Below, one piece after another: positions 8,898 through 19,135 of a DNA stretch of 64,000 nt. The position numbers and the translations under genes were made by a program. The notes beneath the pieces were generated by a model. That model did not search any database. It had not been told where the DNA came from and saw only the letters and a program-made list of their open reading frames with translations. Source of the DNA: Aeromonas fluvialis (GTDB taxonomy: Bacteria > Pseudomonadota > Gammaproteobacteria > Enterobacterales > Aeromonadaceae). How positions within the stretch are numbered: position 1 is the stretch's first letter; every line of letters begins with the position of its first letter. The stretch is from contig NZ_CDBO01000036.1 of the NCBI RefSeq assembly GCF_000819885.1, positions 1 through 64,000 of the forward strand, read 5' to 3'.

Positions 8898-9986
8898 ATG
8901 AATCCGTCACTGATCAGAAAGCTGGAAGGCCTCATCGAGCGCCACGAAGAAGTACAGGCCATGCTCGGCGAGCCGGACGTGGTCTCGGATCAGGAGCGCT
9001 ATCGTGCCCTGACCCGTGAATATGCCCAGCTGGAAGATATCGTTCACGCCTTCCAGCGTTTCCGCCAGGCGCAGGATGATCTGGAGACCACCCAGATGAT
9101 GCTGGAAGAGGATGATGCCGACCTGCGCGAGATGGCGCAGGAGGAGCTGCCGCTGGCCAAGGCCAATCTGGAGGCGCTGGAGCAGGAGCTGCAACTGATG
9201 TTGCTGCCCAAGGATCCCAAGGATGACAACAACTGCTATCTGGAGATCCGCGCCGGAGCCGGTGGTGACGAGGCGGCCATCTTTGCCGGTGACCTGTTTC
9301 GCATGTATTCGCGGTTTGCCGAGCGTCAGGGCTGGCGCGTCTCTGTCGTCAGCTGCAACGACGGTGAATATGGCGGCTACAAGGAGGTGATCGCCAAGAT
9401 CGATGGCGAGCGCGTCTATGGCCGCCTCAAGTTTGAATCCGGTGGTCACCGGGTACAGCGGGTGCCGGAGACCGAATCTCAGGGCCGGGTGCACACCTCC
9501 GCCTGTACCGTCGCCGTGCTGCCGGAGGTGCCGGAAGCTGAACAGATCGAGATCAATCCCTCGGATCTGAAGATCGACACCTTCCGCGCCTCTGGCGCCG
9601 GTGGTCAGCACGTCAACAAGACCGACTCGGCCATTCGCATCACCCACCTGCCGACCGGTCTGGTGGTGGAGTGTCAGGACGAGCGCTCCCAGCACAAGAA
9701 CCGTGCCAAGGCGATGTCGGTGCTCTCCGCCCGCCTGCAAGCGGCCGAGGATGAGCGCCACCGCGCCGCCGAGCAGAACACTCGTCGCAATCTGGTGGGC
9801 TCCGGTGATCGCTCGGAGCGAATTCGTACCTACAACTACCCGCAGGGGCGTCTCTCCGAGCACCGCATCAACCTCACCCTCTACCGTCTCTCGGAGATCC
9901 TGGAAGGTGATTTGGACTGCATCATCACCCCGCTGGTGCAGGAGTATCAGGCAGATCAGCTCGCCTCGCTGGCTGAAAACAACTGA
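8898..9986 (+). CDS. prfA: Peptide chain release factor 1
   Basis: RF1 recognises UAG and UAA stop codons and triggers peptide release. The ATG at 8898 gives 362 residues starting [14 protein letters not shown] longer upstream frame overlaps hemA and is rejected. The codon-recognition PxT motif appears as PET (about residues 190-192) and the GGQ motif is at 235-237. Its stop codon overlaps the start of prmC (TGATG). PrmC methylates the GGQ glutamine, so substrate and enzyme are coupled. Confidence 0.97.
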   Translation: MNPSLIRKLEGLIERHEEVQAMLGEPDVVSDQERYRALTREYAQLEDIVHAFQRFRQAQDDLETTQMMLEEDDADLREMAQEELPLAKANLEALEQELQLMLLPKDPKDDNNCYLEIRAGAGGDEAAIFAGDLFRMYSRFAERQGWRVSVVSCNDGEYGGYKEVIAKIDGERVYGRLKFESGGHRVQRVPETESQGRVHTSACTVAVLPEVPEAEQIEINPSDLKIDTFRASGAGGQHVNKTDSAIRITHLPTGLVVECQDERSQHKNRAKAMSVLSARLQAAEDERHRAAEQNTRRNLVGSGDRSERIRTYNYPQGRLSEHRINLTLYRLSEILEGDLDCIITPLVQEYQADQLASLAENN

Positions 9987-10837
9987 TGCAGATCCAGCAG
10001 GCTCGCGCCCATATCATGACCGTGCTGGCTGGGGGGGAATCCCCCCGCGCCGACGCCGATGTGCTGCTCTGCCATCTGCTCGGGTGTCGTCGCAGTTATC
10101 TGATGACCTGGCCGGAGCGTGAGCTGGATGCCGCCCAGCAGGCTACCCTGCAGGAGTGGCTTGACCGCCGCCTGGCTGGCGAGCCCATCGCCCACCTCAT
10201 CGGAGAGCGAGAGTTCTGGTCGCTACCGCTGAAAGTGAGCCCGGCCACCCTGATCCCGCGCCCCGATACCGAGGTGCTGGTGGAGCAGGCGCTGACCAGA
10301 ATCCCGCAAGGGCCGTGCGCCGTGCTGGATCTCGGCACTGGCACCGGCGCCATCGCGCTGGCGCTCAAGTCCGAGCGGCCTGAGGTCGATGTATGGGCAG
10401 TGGATCGGATGGCGGATGCCGCGGCGCTGGCCCGCGAGAACAGCGCCGCGCTGGGGTTACCCGTCGAGGTGCGCGACGGCAGCTGGTTCGAGCCCCTTGG
10501 CGAGCCGGATCGCGACAAAACGCCACGATTTGCGGTGATTGTCTCCAATCCCCCCTATATTGATGGCGCCGATCCCCATCTTGAGCAGGGTGACGTGCGC
10601 TTTGAACCCCGTTCGGCGCTGGTTGCCGATGACGCCGGGCTGGCGGATATCCGCCACATCGTGGCCCATTCCCCCGCTTATCTGTTGCCTGACGGCTGGT
10701 TGCTGCTGGAGCATGGCTGGGATCAGGGGGAGGCGGTGCGTCAGTTACTGCGCGATGGTGGCTACCGCGAGGTAGCCACGGTGCGCGATTACGGGGATAA
10801 CGAGCGGGTCACTCTGGGCATGTGCCCGGCCTGCTGA
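9986..10837 (+). CDS. prmC: Release factor glutamine N5-methyltransferase
   Basis: PrmC uses SAM to methylate the glutamine of the GGQ motif in RF1 and RF2. The 283-residue protein has the SAM motif DLGTGTGAIALAL and the catalytic NPPY (188-191). Its ATG overlaps the prfA TGA by one base, indicating translational coupling. The end overlaps the upstream frame of the SirB2 gene, but the start chosen there removes the overlap. Confidence 0.96.
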   Translation: MQIQQARAHIMTVLAGGESPRADADVLLCHLLGCRRSYLMTWPERELDAAQQATLQEWLDRRLAGEPIAHLIGEREFWSLPLKVSPATLIPRPDTEVLVEQALTRIPQGPCAVLDLGTGTGAIALALKSERPEVDVWAVDRMADAAALARENSAALGLPVEVRDGSWFEPLGEPDRDKTPRFAVIVSNPPYIDGADPHLEQGDVRFEPRSALVADDAGLADIRHIVAHSPAYLLPDGWLLLEHGWDQGEAVRQLLRDGGYREVATVRDYGDNERVTLGMCPAC

Positions 10838-10896
10838 ACGCTTTTACTACCGGTTTGACGCGTCGCTGGGTGATGACCAGCGGCCAAGGATTGAAT

Positions 10897-11280
10897 ATGG
10901 TTTTTGTGCTCAAGCATCTGCACCTGACCCTGATTGCCGGGGCCCTGCTCTTGTTCATGGTTCGTTTTTACTGGGTTCAGACCGCCACTGGCCGTGCCTA
11001 CAGCGCGCTGGTGATGAAGGTCAGCGGCTGGCTCAACGGTCTGGTGGTGCTCTCCGGCGTATTGCTCTGCATGGTGCTGGATCTCAACCCGCTCAATAAC
11101 GGGACGCCCTGGCTCAGCGAGAAGTTGATGGCGATTCTGGTGCTGCTGTTTCTGGCCGCGATGGCGCTGCGACTGGCCAAAAGCAATCTGGTGCGCTGGT
11201 GCTCCTTTCTGGGGGCGCTCGGCTGGATCTACTTTATTGCCAAATTGGCAGTGCTCAAACAGGCGAGTGTGTTCGGCTAA
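10897..11280 (+). CDS. SirB2-family inner-membrane protein
   Basis: The ATG at 10897 has AAGGA 6 nt upstream and gives 127 residues, the usual SirB2 length. The open frame continues upstream to 10822, but those extra residues overlap prmC. Four hydrophobic segments account for most of the protein. SirB2 is a small membrane protein of unknown biochemical function, conserved between prmC and sirB1/kdsA in gammaproteobacteria. Function is not claimed. Confidence 0.85.
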   Translation: MVFVLKHLHLTLIAGALLLFMVRFYWVQTATGRAYSALVMKVSGWLNGLVVLSGVLLCMVLDLNPLNNGTPWLSEKLMAILVLLFLAAMALRLAKSNLVRWCSFLGALGWIYFIAKLAVLKQASVFG

Positions 11281-11283
11281 GGC

Positions 11284-12080
11284 ATGAAGAAGATGTTACA
11301 CATAGACGAATGGACCGATTTTGAAGCCCATGAGCTGGTCGAGCTGGCGTTGTCAGTCAGCGACGAGATTTATGGCTCGGTTGAGGAGGGGATCCGCGAG
11401 CTGAACCTGCTGGACGAGTGGCTTGACGAGCAGATCTCCGAAGGCACTTGCGATGAGGTACGCCAACAGCTGCTGCAGGGGGTCTACCATCGCCTCGGCT
11501 TTCACGGCGACTGGCAGGACTACTTCTCGGCCAACAACTGCGATCTCAATCAGGTGCTGGTTCAGCGCAAGGGGATCCCGGTCAGCCTCGGCATTCTCAT
11601 TATCCAGCTTGGGCGCAAGATTGGACTCGATGTAGAGGGTATATGTTTCCCCGGTCACTTCCTGGTGAGCTTTGCCGGCGACGAGGGAGAGGTCTATGTC
11701 GATCCTTTCACCGGCGACGAGCTGAGCCTGGCCCATATCGAGTTGCTGCTGCGCGGCGCGCTGGGGGATCTGGCGACCCTGACCCCCGACTATCTGCAGC
11801 CCTCCGGCCAGTGGGAGATCATCGAGCGGCTGCTCAACGTCAGCAAGGGGGCCTTGCTGCGGGAAGATCGCATGCCCGAGGCGCTGCGTTGCAGCGAGCT
11901 GTTGTTGCGGATGAAGCCTGGCGATCCCCTGGAGACGCGGGATCGCGGTTTTATCTACGAGCAGCTCGATTGTCCCCGTCAGGCCGCCGACGATTTTGAA
12001 TACTTTATTGAGCAATGCCCGGACGATCCGGTAGCCGACGTGCTGAAAGTGCAGCTGGCCGCGCTGGATCTGAGCCCCAA

Positions 12081-12093
<13 letters not shown>
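11284..12093 (+). CDS. SirB1-family transglutaminase-like / TPR protein
   Basis: The 269-residue product has a transglutaminase-like N-terminal half with the conserved segment RKGIPVSLGIL and the CFPGHFLV region. Tetratricopeptide-like helices fill roughly residues 190-265. It corresponds to YchA/SirB1 of enterobacteria. It lies 3 bp after sirB2 and just before kdsA, the conserved order. The biochemical activity of the family is not established. Confidence 0.88.
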
Positions 12094-13045
<952 letters not shown>

Positions 13046-13063
13046 TTGGGCAAGCTCTTATCA

Positions 13064-13095
13064 CAAGGCCTCGCAATGCGAGGCCTTGTTTTTTT
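13064..13095 (+). terminator. Terminator of kdsA
   Basis: A 12-bp perfect stem ACAAGGCCTCGC/GCGAGGCCTTGT is followed by T-rich sequence. It lies 19 nt after the kdsA stop. Confidence 0.92.
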
Positions 13096-13121
13096 ATGCT
13101 CACCTAGTGAAAAGCGCGCAT

Positions 13122-13149
13122 AAAAAAACGGCCGATTGGCCGTTTTTTT
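13122..13149 (-). terminator. Terminator of grcA (bidirectional)
   Basis: The stem ACGGCC/GGCCGT with a GATT loop is flanked by A7 on one side and T7 on the other. It can act in both directions between kdsA and grcA. Confidence 0.85.
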
Positions 13150-13193
13150 GGTGCTGATACCACGAGTATCAGCGGTTCACCGCAGGGCGCTGA

Positions 13194-13574
13194 TTACAGG
13201 CTCTGGGTGAAAGTACGGGTGACCACGTCACGCTGCTGTTCCGGGGTCAGAGCGTTGAAACGCACTGCGTAGCCAGATACACGGATGGTCAGCTGCGGGT
13301 ACTTCTCCGGGTTCTCGATAGCATCTTCCAGGGTTTCACGACGCAGCACGTTGACGTTCAGGTGCTGGCCACCTTCAACAGCAGGCTCGGCCTGAACCGG
13401 CAGTTCACGGTATTCGAACTGGCCCAGGTCAGAGAGTGCGACTTCCTGATCGGCGGCAAAGGCATCGCCTTTGACACAGATGCAGCGAGCCTGTTGCTTC
13501 TCTTCGTCCAGCAGCCAGAAAGAGTTCAGCAGAGCGGTGTTGGCAGCTTGGGTGATTTGAATGCCTTTGATCAT
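13194..13574 (-). CDS. grcA: Autonomous glycyl radical cofactor GrcA (YfiD-type)
   Basis: GrcA replaces the damaged glycyl-radical end of pyruvate formate-lyase under micro-oxic stress. The ATG at 13574 has GAGGAG upstream and gives 126 residues. The frame to 13589 adds five unrelated residues. The C-terminal radical motif RVSGYAVRF puts the radical Gly at residue 101. Two FNR-type boxes lie upstream, fitting the known anaerobic induction of yfiD. The gene is convergent with kdsA. Confidence 0.95.
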   Translation of the reverse strand: MIKGIQITQAANTALLNSFWLLDEEKQQARCICVKGDAFAADQEVALSDLGQFEYRELPVQAEPAVEGGQHLNVNVLRRETLEDAIENPEKYPQLTIRVSGYAVRFNALTPEQQRDVVTRTFTQSL

Positions 13575-13726
13575 GGTATGACTCCTCAATGGGAACGCGA
13601 ATCCAATTGTAAGGAAATTACCCTGATGTATTTAAGCTACCGTTAATTGCGATGGCTTAAAGGGCCCTTGCCTTACACCTTTGCTTTGATGGGGTCATAT
13701 ATACCACGTTGGTAATATTACAAAAA

Positions 13727-13740
13727 TTGATCCAAATCAA
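13727..13740 (-). promoter_or_regulatory. FNR box upstream of grcA (perfect consensus)
   Basis: TTGATCCAAATCAA matches the FNR consensus TTGAT-N4-ATCAA exactly. A TATA-rich -10 candidate (about 13697-13704, minus strand) lies where a class II FNR promoter would place it, with the box centred near -41.5. Confidence 0.85.
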
Positions 13741-13779
13741 CAAAAGTCGATAAAACTCCATTTTGGTGGGATTAAATTC

Positions 13780-13793
13780 TTGAGTTGAATCAA
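13780..13793 (-). promoter_or_regulatory. Second FNR-like box upstream of grcA
   Basis: TTGAGTTGAATCAA has one mismatch to the FNR consensus half-sites. Its centre is 53 bp upstream of the first box, close to five helical turns. Enterobacterial yfiD is also known to have two FNR sites. Confidence 0.65.
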
Positions 13794-13853
13794 GAATAGG
13801 TCATTTTTCTGATTTTGTAAGATATCCTAATCATGCATCTTTTATCCTGTAAA

Positions 13854-13871
13854 TGTAGTAATTTAACTACA
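13854..13871. promoter_or_regulatory. Unassigned dyad TGTAGT-N6-ACTACA
   Basis: This 18-bp inverted repeat lies in the 549-bp grcA-ung intergenic region. It could be an operator. It could also be a weak hairpin terminator on the plus strand, because a T-rich stretch follows. The rest of the region to 14123 holds a possible 32-codon frame (13956-14054) and no recognised gene. Confidence 0.3.
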
Positions 13872-14123
13872 CCTTTTTTCTGCTTTTCTATGGTTAATTG
13901 AGGGGATGGCTACACTCAGCAGAAAGCAAGGAGAGTGTCGGATGAATATCAAGTGATGAAGGTGGGGATGGTTGGCTCTGTTCTGTTGCGGTTTAACGCC
14001 GGTCAGCACAAACTGGAACGCTCCGGCCAGCTCGCCAAGCTCTGGAAAGTGTGAGCCACGGTTGCGTCTTGCGGGCTGCCCCCCTATCCTGACCCCTTCG
14101 CCGTATCAAGTGAGGAGGCCGGG

Positions 14124-14801
14124 GTGCTGACCTGGAGTGATGTGATTGGCTCTGAGAAAGAGCGGGACTATTTCAAGAGTACGCTGGCGACCGTCAGGGC
14201 CGAACGGGAAGCAGGCAAGGTGGTCTATCCTCCTGCAGCCGATGTATTCAACGCCTTCAAACTGACCGAACTGGATCAGGTCAAGGTGGTGATCTTGGGG
14301 CAGGATCCCTACCACGGACCCAATCAGGCACATGGTCTCTGTTTCTCCGTCCTGCCCGGGGTTCGCACGCCCCCTTCACTGGTCAACATCTATAAGGAGA
14401 TGCTGCGGGATCTGCCCGGTTTCGTCATACCCAATCACGGTTTTCTGGAGTCCTGGGCCAGGCAGGGGGTTCTGTTGCTTAACACTGTGCTGACGGTGCA
14501 GGCCGGTCAGGCACACTCTCATGCCTATCTGGGGTGGGAAACCTTTACCGATCGGGTCATCGAGCAGATCAATGCAAGCTGTCAGGGCGTGGTCTTCCTG
14601 TTGTGGGGCTCCCATGCCCAGAAGAAGGGGCGTTTCATCGACCGGCAGCGCCATCACGTGTTGACGGCACCCCATCCCAGTCCCCTCTCTGCCCACCGTG
14701 GTTTTATCGGTTGCGGCCACTTTTCCGAGACCAATCGCCTGCTGGAATTACAGGGCAAAAGCCCGATCGAGTGGCAATCAGTCTGCCAACCATTTGATTG
14801 A
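14124..14801 (+). CDS. ung: Uracil-DNA glycosylase
   Basis: Ung removes uracil from DNA in base excision repair. The product has 225 residues from a GTG start at 14124, with GAGGAGG 5 nt upstream. The water-activating motif GQDPYHG (Asp61) and the C-terminal [11 protein letters not shown] are intact. It is family-1 UNG by these motifs. grcA and ung are also neighbours in E. coli, here divergently arranged. Confidence 0.96.
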   Translation: MLTWSDVIGSEKERDYFKSTLATVRAEREAGKVVYPPAADVFNAFKLTELDQVKVVILGQDPYHGPNQAHGLCFSVLPGVRTPPSLVNIYKEMLRDLPGFVIPNHGFLESWARQGVLLLNTVLTVQAGQAHSHAYLGWETFTDRVIEQINASCQGVVFLLWGSHAQKKGRFIDRQRHHVLTAPHPSPLSAHRGFIGCGHFSETNRLLELQGKSPIEWQSVCQPFD

Positions 14802-14873
14802 GTGCAACGTTCGGGCGACAAATGACCGTATACTCAGGACAGTAACATTTTATTTCAGCGCCAAGGAGTGCCC

Positions 14874-15425
14874 ATGTTATCGAGTCTGCACAAGGATCAC
14901 CTGAATATCACCCGACTGCTGGATCTGCTAAAGCAGAAGCTGGCGGCCATTCGTGCCGAGCAGCCTATCAGCTATTTTCTGGTGCGCGATGTCATCGATT
15001 ATCTGCGGGAGGTCTCTGACACGTATCACCATCCCAAGGAAGACCTTATCTATGACTACTACCTGAAATACCGGGTGGTAGAGGGGGATGTCGCTAACCG
15101 TTTGCATGAGGAGCACCTCAATCTGCTAGAGGCTGGGACCGAGCTTAAGGAAATGGTTGAGATGATCCTGATGGATGCGGTGATACCGCTCGATCAGTTC
15201 ACCGCCAAGCTGGAGCGCTTCGTAGCGTTGCAAGAGGCGCACATGAACTACGAAGAGGGGGTGCTCTTCCCCCATCTGCGTGACTCCCTGACCGAGGATG
15301 ACTGGCGTCATTTGGAGCAAGTCTGGCAGAACCGCGCCATTGGTGATCCCCTGTTTGGCGCCGAGGTCAGCCAGCACTTCCAGGCGCTGGCCAAGCGTCT
15401 CTCTCTGCCTTTTTCTGTCAACTGA
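14874..15425 (+). CDS. Hemerythrin-domain (HHE) protein
   Basis: The ATG at 14874 has AAGGAG 5 nt upstream and gives 183 residues. The GTG two codons earlier overlaps that ribosome-binding site, so I reject it. Metal-ligand-like histidines and carboxylates occur in LHKDHLN, TYHHPKEDLIYDY, HEEHLNLLE and HMNYEEGVLFP, the pattern of a four-helix di-iron hemerythrin fold. Relatives are linked to oxygen, NO or iron sensing or repair, but the role here is unknown. A small terminator follows (15471-15495). Confidence 0.82.
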   Translation: MLSSLHKDHLNITRLLDLLKQKLAAIRAEQPISYFLVRDVIDYLREVSDTYHHPKEDLIYDYYLKYRVVEGDVANRLHEEHLNLLEAGTELKEMVEMILMDAVIPLDQFTAKLERFVALQEAHMNYEEGVLFPHLRDSLTEDDWRHLEQVWQNRAIGDPLFGAEVSQHFQALAKRLSLPFSVN

Positions 15426-15470
15426 CGAGCGCCACTTTTTGTCATCAGTCATCTGACTGTGCATGTGTTG

Positions 15471-15495
15471 CCCGGCCGATGTGCCGGGTTATTTA
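15471..15495 (+). terminator. Probable terminator after the hemerythrin gene
   Basis: The stem CCCGGC/GCCGGG with a six-base loop is followed by TTATTTATT. Confidence 0.65.
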
Positions 15496-15498
15496 TTG

Positions 15499-16473
15499 TT
15501 ACTCACGCCACATTATCTTGTTGCGCCATTTGTCGGGCACGGTGAGCTGCCAGCGGGCCAGCTCGCTCTTGCTGAAGACATATTCGCCGCGCAGGGCCGC
15601 GCGCGGGGAGAGGGTGCGGGGCAGGGTACCTGCCAGTATGGTGTTGATGAGGCTGGCTGCCTGTATCCCCTGATCGTGGCCGTCCAGCACCAGCCCGCCG
15701 ATGGCCATCCCCTTGCCGACGGTAAACTCCAAGAAACAGAAGAGCGGCACCGGCGTGTTGGCGCTGGTCCACTCCAGCACCGTCTGTTCGCTCACATGCT
15801 TGCCATTATCGTCGACCAGCGTGTGGTAGAGGCCGAGGAAGATCGCCTGATAGCCGTTCTTCTTGGCGTTGAGCACCGCCTCTTGCCAGAGGCTGTAGTC
15901 GCCTATCAGCTGGCTGTTGATCAGGGTCTGGCCGACCCGCAGTTCGGTTCGGGTCTTGAATTCATCCTCGATGGCGGTGAGGGCCACATTGCTGGAATCA
16001 AACAGCACCAGTGCCTTGTCGAGCCCCCCCATCATCTGGCTTATCTCGTTGATATTGCGTTTGAGCAGGGGGCGTTCCAGTACCCCGGTGATCTTGGGGT
16101 GGCCGACAAATCCCTTGAGGCGCGGATTCTCGCTCATACCGAGAAACACCACAGGGGTGCCCAGCGAGGCGATATCGTTGGCCAGATAGTTGATAGCGTT
16201 GTCATCGCCCAGCACCACCAGATCCGGTTTGCTCTTGAGATAGAAGGCGATGGCCTGCTGGGCAATGTCGTCAAACGCTTCCCGCGGATAGCGTTTGGTA
16301 TCCATATAGAAGTGAGAAATCTGGTGTTCCCCATCTAATCCATCGAGCAAACCTTCGTTGTAGCTCTGGTCCCACAGGTATTCGGGATGGTAACTGCTGA
16401 TCACCAGAATATGGGCGGCATAGAGCGGTAAAGATAGGCTGGTCAGCAGCAATAACAGCAGCGACTTGAGCAT
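15499..16473 (-). CDS. Orphan periplasmic substrate-binding-like protein
   Basis: The 324-residue protein starts with a cleavable signal peptide (about 19 residues ending LYA-AH). It shows the two-lobe fold pattern of the ABC_sub_bind family, with beta-strand motifs ILVISSYHPEY, LVVLGDDNA and PVVFLGMSEN. No ABC permease or ATPase gene is adjacent. Such orphans often feed a sensor kinase or cyclic-di-GMP protein through the periplasm, but no partner is visible here. The ligand is unknown. Confidence 0.7.
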   Translation of the reverse strand: MLKSLLLLLLTSLSLPLYAAHILVISSYHPEYLWDQSYNEGLLDGLDGEHQISHFYMDTKRYPREAFDDIAQQAIAFYLKSKPDLVVLGDDNAINYLANDIASLGTPVVFLGMSENPRLKGFVGHPKITGVLERPLLKRNINEISQMMGGLDKALVLFDSSNVALTAIEDEFKTRTELRVGQTLINSQLIGDYSLWQEAVLNAKKNGYQAIFLGLYHTLVDDNGKHVSEQTVLEWTSANTPVPLFCFLEFTVGKGMAIGGLVLDGHDQGIQAASLINTILAGTLPRTLSPRAALRGEYVFSKSELARWQLTVPDKWRNKIMWRE

Positions 16474-16717
16474 AACGGCTCCGGTATCAAGGGATAGTGT
16501 GTACCTGCTCAGTATGTGTGGTTTTGACTGGCACTGTCATCCCGAAATCGGTGCGGCGAGACGCGATTTATTTTCAGGTATCAGGATCGGACTCCAGCCC
16601 GCACTACGCTTGAGGTTTGATTCGAATGGAGCTTTTTATGGTTGGTCGTGAACTGTCCCGCTCGCTGAAAAACCTGTTCTGGATCAAGAAATGAGGACGC
16701 GCTTTGGTGCCTAATAG

Positions 16718-16733
16718 ACACCATATATAGGGA
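16718..16733 (+). promoter_or_regulatory. NrdR box 1 upstream of nrdD
   Basis: ACACCATATATAGGGA matches 13 of 16 positions of the NrdR consensus ACACWATATATWGTGT. Its partner starts 31 bp downstream, three helical turns away, which is typical for paired NrdR sites. Confidence 0.8.
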
Positions 16734-16748
16734 TGTATTCGATTTTTA

Positions 16749-16764
16749 TGCCTATATGTTGTGT
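16749..16764 (+). promoter_or_regulatory. NrdR box 2 upstream of nrdD
   Basis: TGCCTATATGTTGTGT matches 12 of 16 NrdR consensus positions, with the right half perfect. The 444-bp region from 16474 to 16917 otherwise holds a possible 22-codon frame (16626-16694) and a weak FNR-like site (16674-16687). Confidence 0.7.
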
Positions 16765-16917
16765 TGTTAAGCTGTGTATAAGCTGTTTCCCTCCAATCTT
16801 CAGCCCAGGCTTGTCAAGCCTCGGCTGAATTTATTTGTGTCCAGGACGAGATGCAGGGAGGGGGGCCAACAAGGGTGAGCCAGAGGCAAATGCCTGGCCT
16901 TTTAACGGGGAAAATTC

Positions 16918-19035
16918 ATGAAACCGGTTGTGATCAAACGTGACGGATGTCGCGCACCATTCAATGCCCAGCTGATTAGCGATGCGGTCAGCCGAGCGGC
17001 GGAAGCGGTCAATCAGGCCAATCCGGCACTGGCACAGCGTATCTCAAGCTCGGTGAGTCAGGAGCTGGAAGGGCGTGGTGAAGTTGATATCCACGAGATC
17101 CAGAACCGGGTTGAAAACCACCTGATGGCTTCCGACGACAAGGCCATCGCTCGTGCCTATATCGAATATCGCCACGATCGGGATCAGGCCCGCGAGGCGC
17201 GCGGTCGTCTGGCGCAGGAGATCCGCGGTCTGGTCGAGCAGACCAACGCAGCCCTGCTCAACGAGAACGCCAACAAGGATTCCAAGGTGATCCCGACCCA
17301 GCGCGACCTGCTGGCCGGTATCGTCGCCAAGCACTACGCCACCAGCCACATGCTGCCCCGTGATGTGGTCCAGGCCCACGAGAGCGGTGATCTGCACTTC
17401 CACGATCTCGACTATTCGCCTTTCTTCCCGATGTTCAACTGCATGTTGATCGATCTGAAGGGGATGCTGACCCACGGCTTCAAGATGGGCAATGCGGAGA
17501 TCGATACCCCCAAATCCATCAGCACCGCTACCGCCGTGACTGCCCAGATCATCGCCCAAGTGGCGAGCCATATCTATGGTGGCACCACCATCAACCGCAT
17601 CGACGAAGTGCTGGCTCCCTATGTGACCATCAGCTGGCAGAAGCACCGTGAAGTGGCCGAAGAGTGGGGCATTGCCGATGTGGAGGCCTACGCCATGGCC
17701 CGCACCGAGAAGGAGTGCTACGACGCCTTCCAGTCGCTGGAGTACGAAGTCAACACCCTACACACCGCCAACGGCCAGACGCCGTTCGTCACCTTCGGTT
17801 TTGGTCTGGGGGATAGCTGGGCGTCGCGGATGATCCAGCGCGCCATCCTCAGCAACCGTATCGCTGGCCTTGGCAAGAACAAGAAGACCGCCGTGTTCCC
17901 GAAACTGGTGTTCGCCATCAAGGATGGCCTCAACCACAAGCAGGGCGATCCCAACTACGACATCAAGCAGCTGGCGCTGGAGTGTGCCTCCAAGCGGATG
18001 TATCCGGACATCCTCAACTACGACCAGGTGGTCAAGGTGACCGGCTCCTTCAAGACCCCCATGGGTTGCCGCTCCTTCCTCGGTGCCTACGAGGAGAATG
18101 GTGAGCTGATCCACGAAGGTCGCAACAACCTGGGGGTGGTGAGCCTCAACCTGCCGCGCATTGCCCTGAAATCCCGTGACGAAGCGGACTTCTGGGATCG
18201 TCTGGATGCCTCTCTGAGGGTCGCCAAGAAGGCGCTGATGTACCGCATCTCCCGTCTGGACGGGGTGAAAGCGCGGGTTGCTCCCATCCTCTATATGGAA
18301 GGGGCTTGCGGCGTGCGGCTGAAGGCGGACGACAACGTCAGCGAGATCTTCAAGAACGGTCGCGCCTCCATTTCCCTCGGTTATATCGGCGTTCACGAGA
18401 CCATCAACGCCCTGTTTGGTGACAAGGTGCACCTGTTTGACAGCGCCGAGCTGCAACAGAAGGCCATCGCCATCATCGCCCGTCTCAAGGCGGCCATCGA
18501 CGAGTGGAAAGAGGAGACCGGCTACGGTTTCAGCCTCTACTCCACCCCGAGCGAGAACCTCTGCACCCGTTTCTGCCGCATCGATGCCAAGGAGTTTGGC
18601 GTGGTATCCGGTGTGACCGACAAGGGGTACTACACCAACAGCTTCCACCTCGACGTGGAGAAGCAGGTCGATCCGTACGACAAGCTGGACTTCGAGGCGC
18701 CCTATCCGCCTATCGCCAGCGGCGGCTTCATCTGCTATGGCGAGTACCCCAACATCCAGCACAACTTGGAGGCGCTCGAAAACGTCTGGGACTACAGCTA
18801 TGACAAGGTGCCCTACTACGGCACCAACACCCCCATCGACGAGTGCTACGAGTGCGGCTTCACCGGCGAGTTCGAGTGTACCTCCAAGGGCTTCACCTGC
18901 CCGCGCTGCGGTAACCATGACCCCGCCAAGGTGTCGGTGACCCGCCGTGTCTGCGGCTACCTCGGCAGCCCGGATGCGCGCCCCTTCAATGCGGGCAAGC
19001 AGGAAGAGGTGAAGCGCCGCGTCAAACATATGTAA
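16918..19035 (+). CDS. nrdD: Anaerobic ribonucleoside-triphosphate reductase, large subunit
   Basis: NrdD is the class III, glycyl-radical reductase that makes dNTPs without oxygen. The 705-residue protein has an N-terminal ATP cone (about residues 1-95, beginning VIKRDG), the radical barrel, a Cys4 zinc site (CYEC and CPRC) and the radical motif RRVCGYLGS near the C-terminus. Paired NrdR boxes lie about 150-200 bp upstream. The activase gene nrdG follows after a 100-bp gap that contains a hairpin. Confidence 0.97.
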   Translation: MKPVVIKRDGCRAPFNAQLISDAVSRAAEAVNQANPALAQRISSSVSQELEGRGEVDIHEIQNRVENHLMASDDKAIARAYIEYRHDRDQAREARGRLAQEIRGLVEQTNAALLNENANKDSKVIPTQRDLLAGIVAKHYATSHMLPRDVVQAHESGDLHFHDLDYSPFFPMFNCMLIDLKGMLTHGFKMGNAEIDTPKSISTATAVTAQIIAQVASHIYGGTTINRIDEVLAPYVTISWQKHREVAEEWGIADVEAYAMARTEKECYDAFQSLEYEVNTLHTANGQTPFVTFGFGLGDSWASRMIQRAILSNRIAGLGKNKKTAVFPKLVFAIKDGLNHKQGDPNYDIKQLALECASKRMYPDILNYDQVVKVTGSFKTPMGCRSFLGAYEENGELIHEGRNNLGVVSLNLPRIALKSRDEADFWDRLDASLRVAKKALMYRISRLDGVKARVAPILYMEGACGVRLKADDNVSEIFKNGRASISLGYIGVHETINALFGDKVHLFDSAELQQKAIAIIARLKAAIDEWKEETGYGFSLYSTPSENLCTRFCRIDAKEFGVVSGVTDKGYYTNSFHLDVEKQVDPYDKLDFEAPYPPIASGGFICYGEYPNIQHNLEALENVWDYSYDKVPYYGTNTPIDECYECGFTGEFECTSKGFTCPRCGNHDPAKVSVTRRVCGYLGSPDARPFNAGKQEEVKRRVKHM

Positions 19036-19055
19036 GCGCACAAGCGATGAAGAGC

Positions 19056-19083
19056 TGGCCCCTGACTCAAGGGGCCATTTTCA
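19056..19083 (+). terminator. Hairpin between nrdD and nrdG
   Basis: An 8-bp stem TGGCCCCT/AGGGGCCA is followed by TTTTC. It may partly terminate transcription and lower nrdG expression relative to nrdD. Confidence 0.6.
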
Positions 19084-19135
19084 TTGGAGGGCGGCAGTTA
19101 TGCCGCTGTCCCGTGAACGAGGCAGGAAACAAGCG

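Noticed and set aside
16674-16687. FNR box upstream of nrdD
   Set aside because: Only one half-site fits, so it is too weak to list as a feature.
17758-19041. 427-codon antisense frame opposite nrdD
   Set aside because: It is a shadow of nrdD, with a Val/Gly/Asp-rich product typical of such frames.
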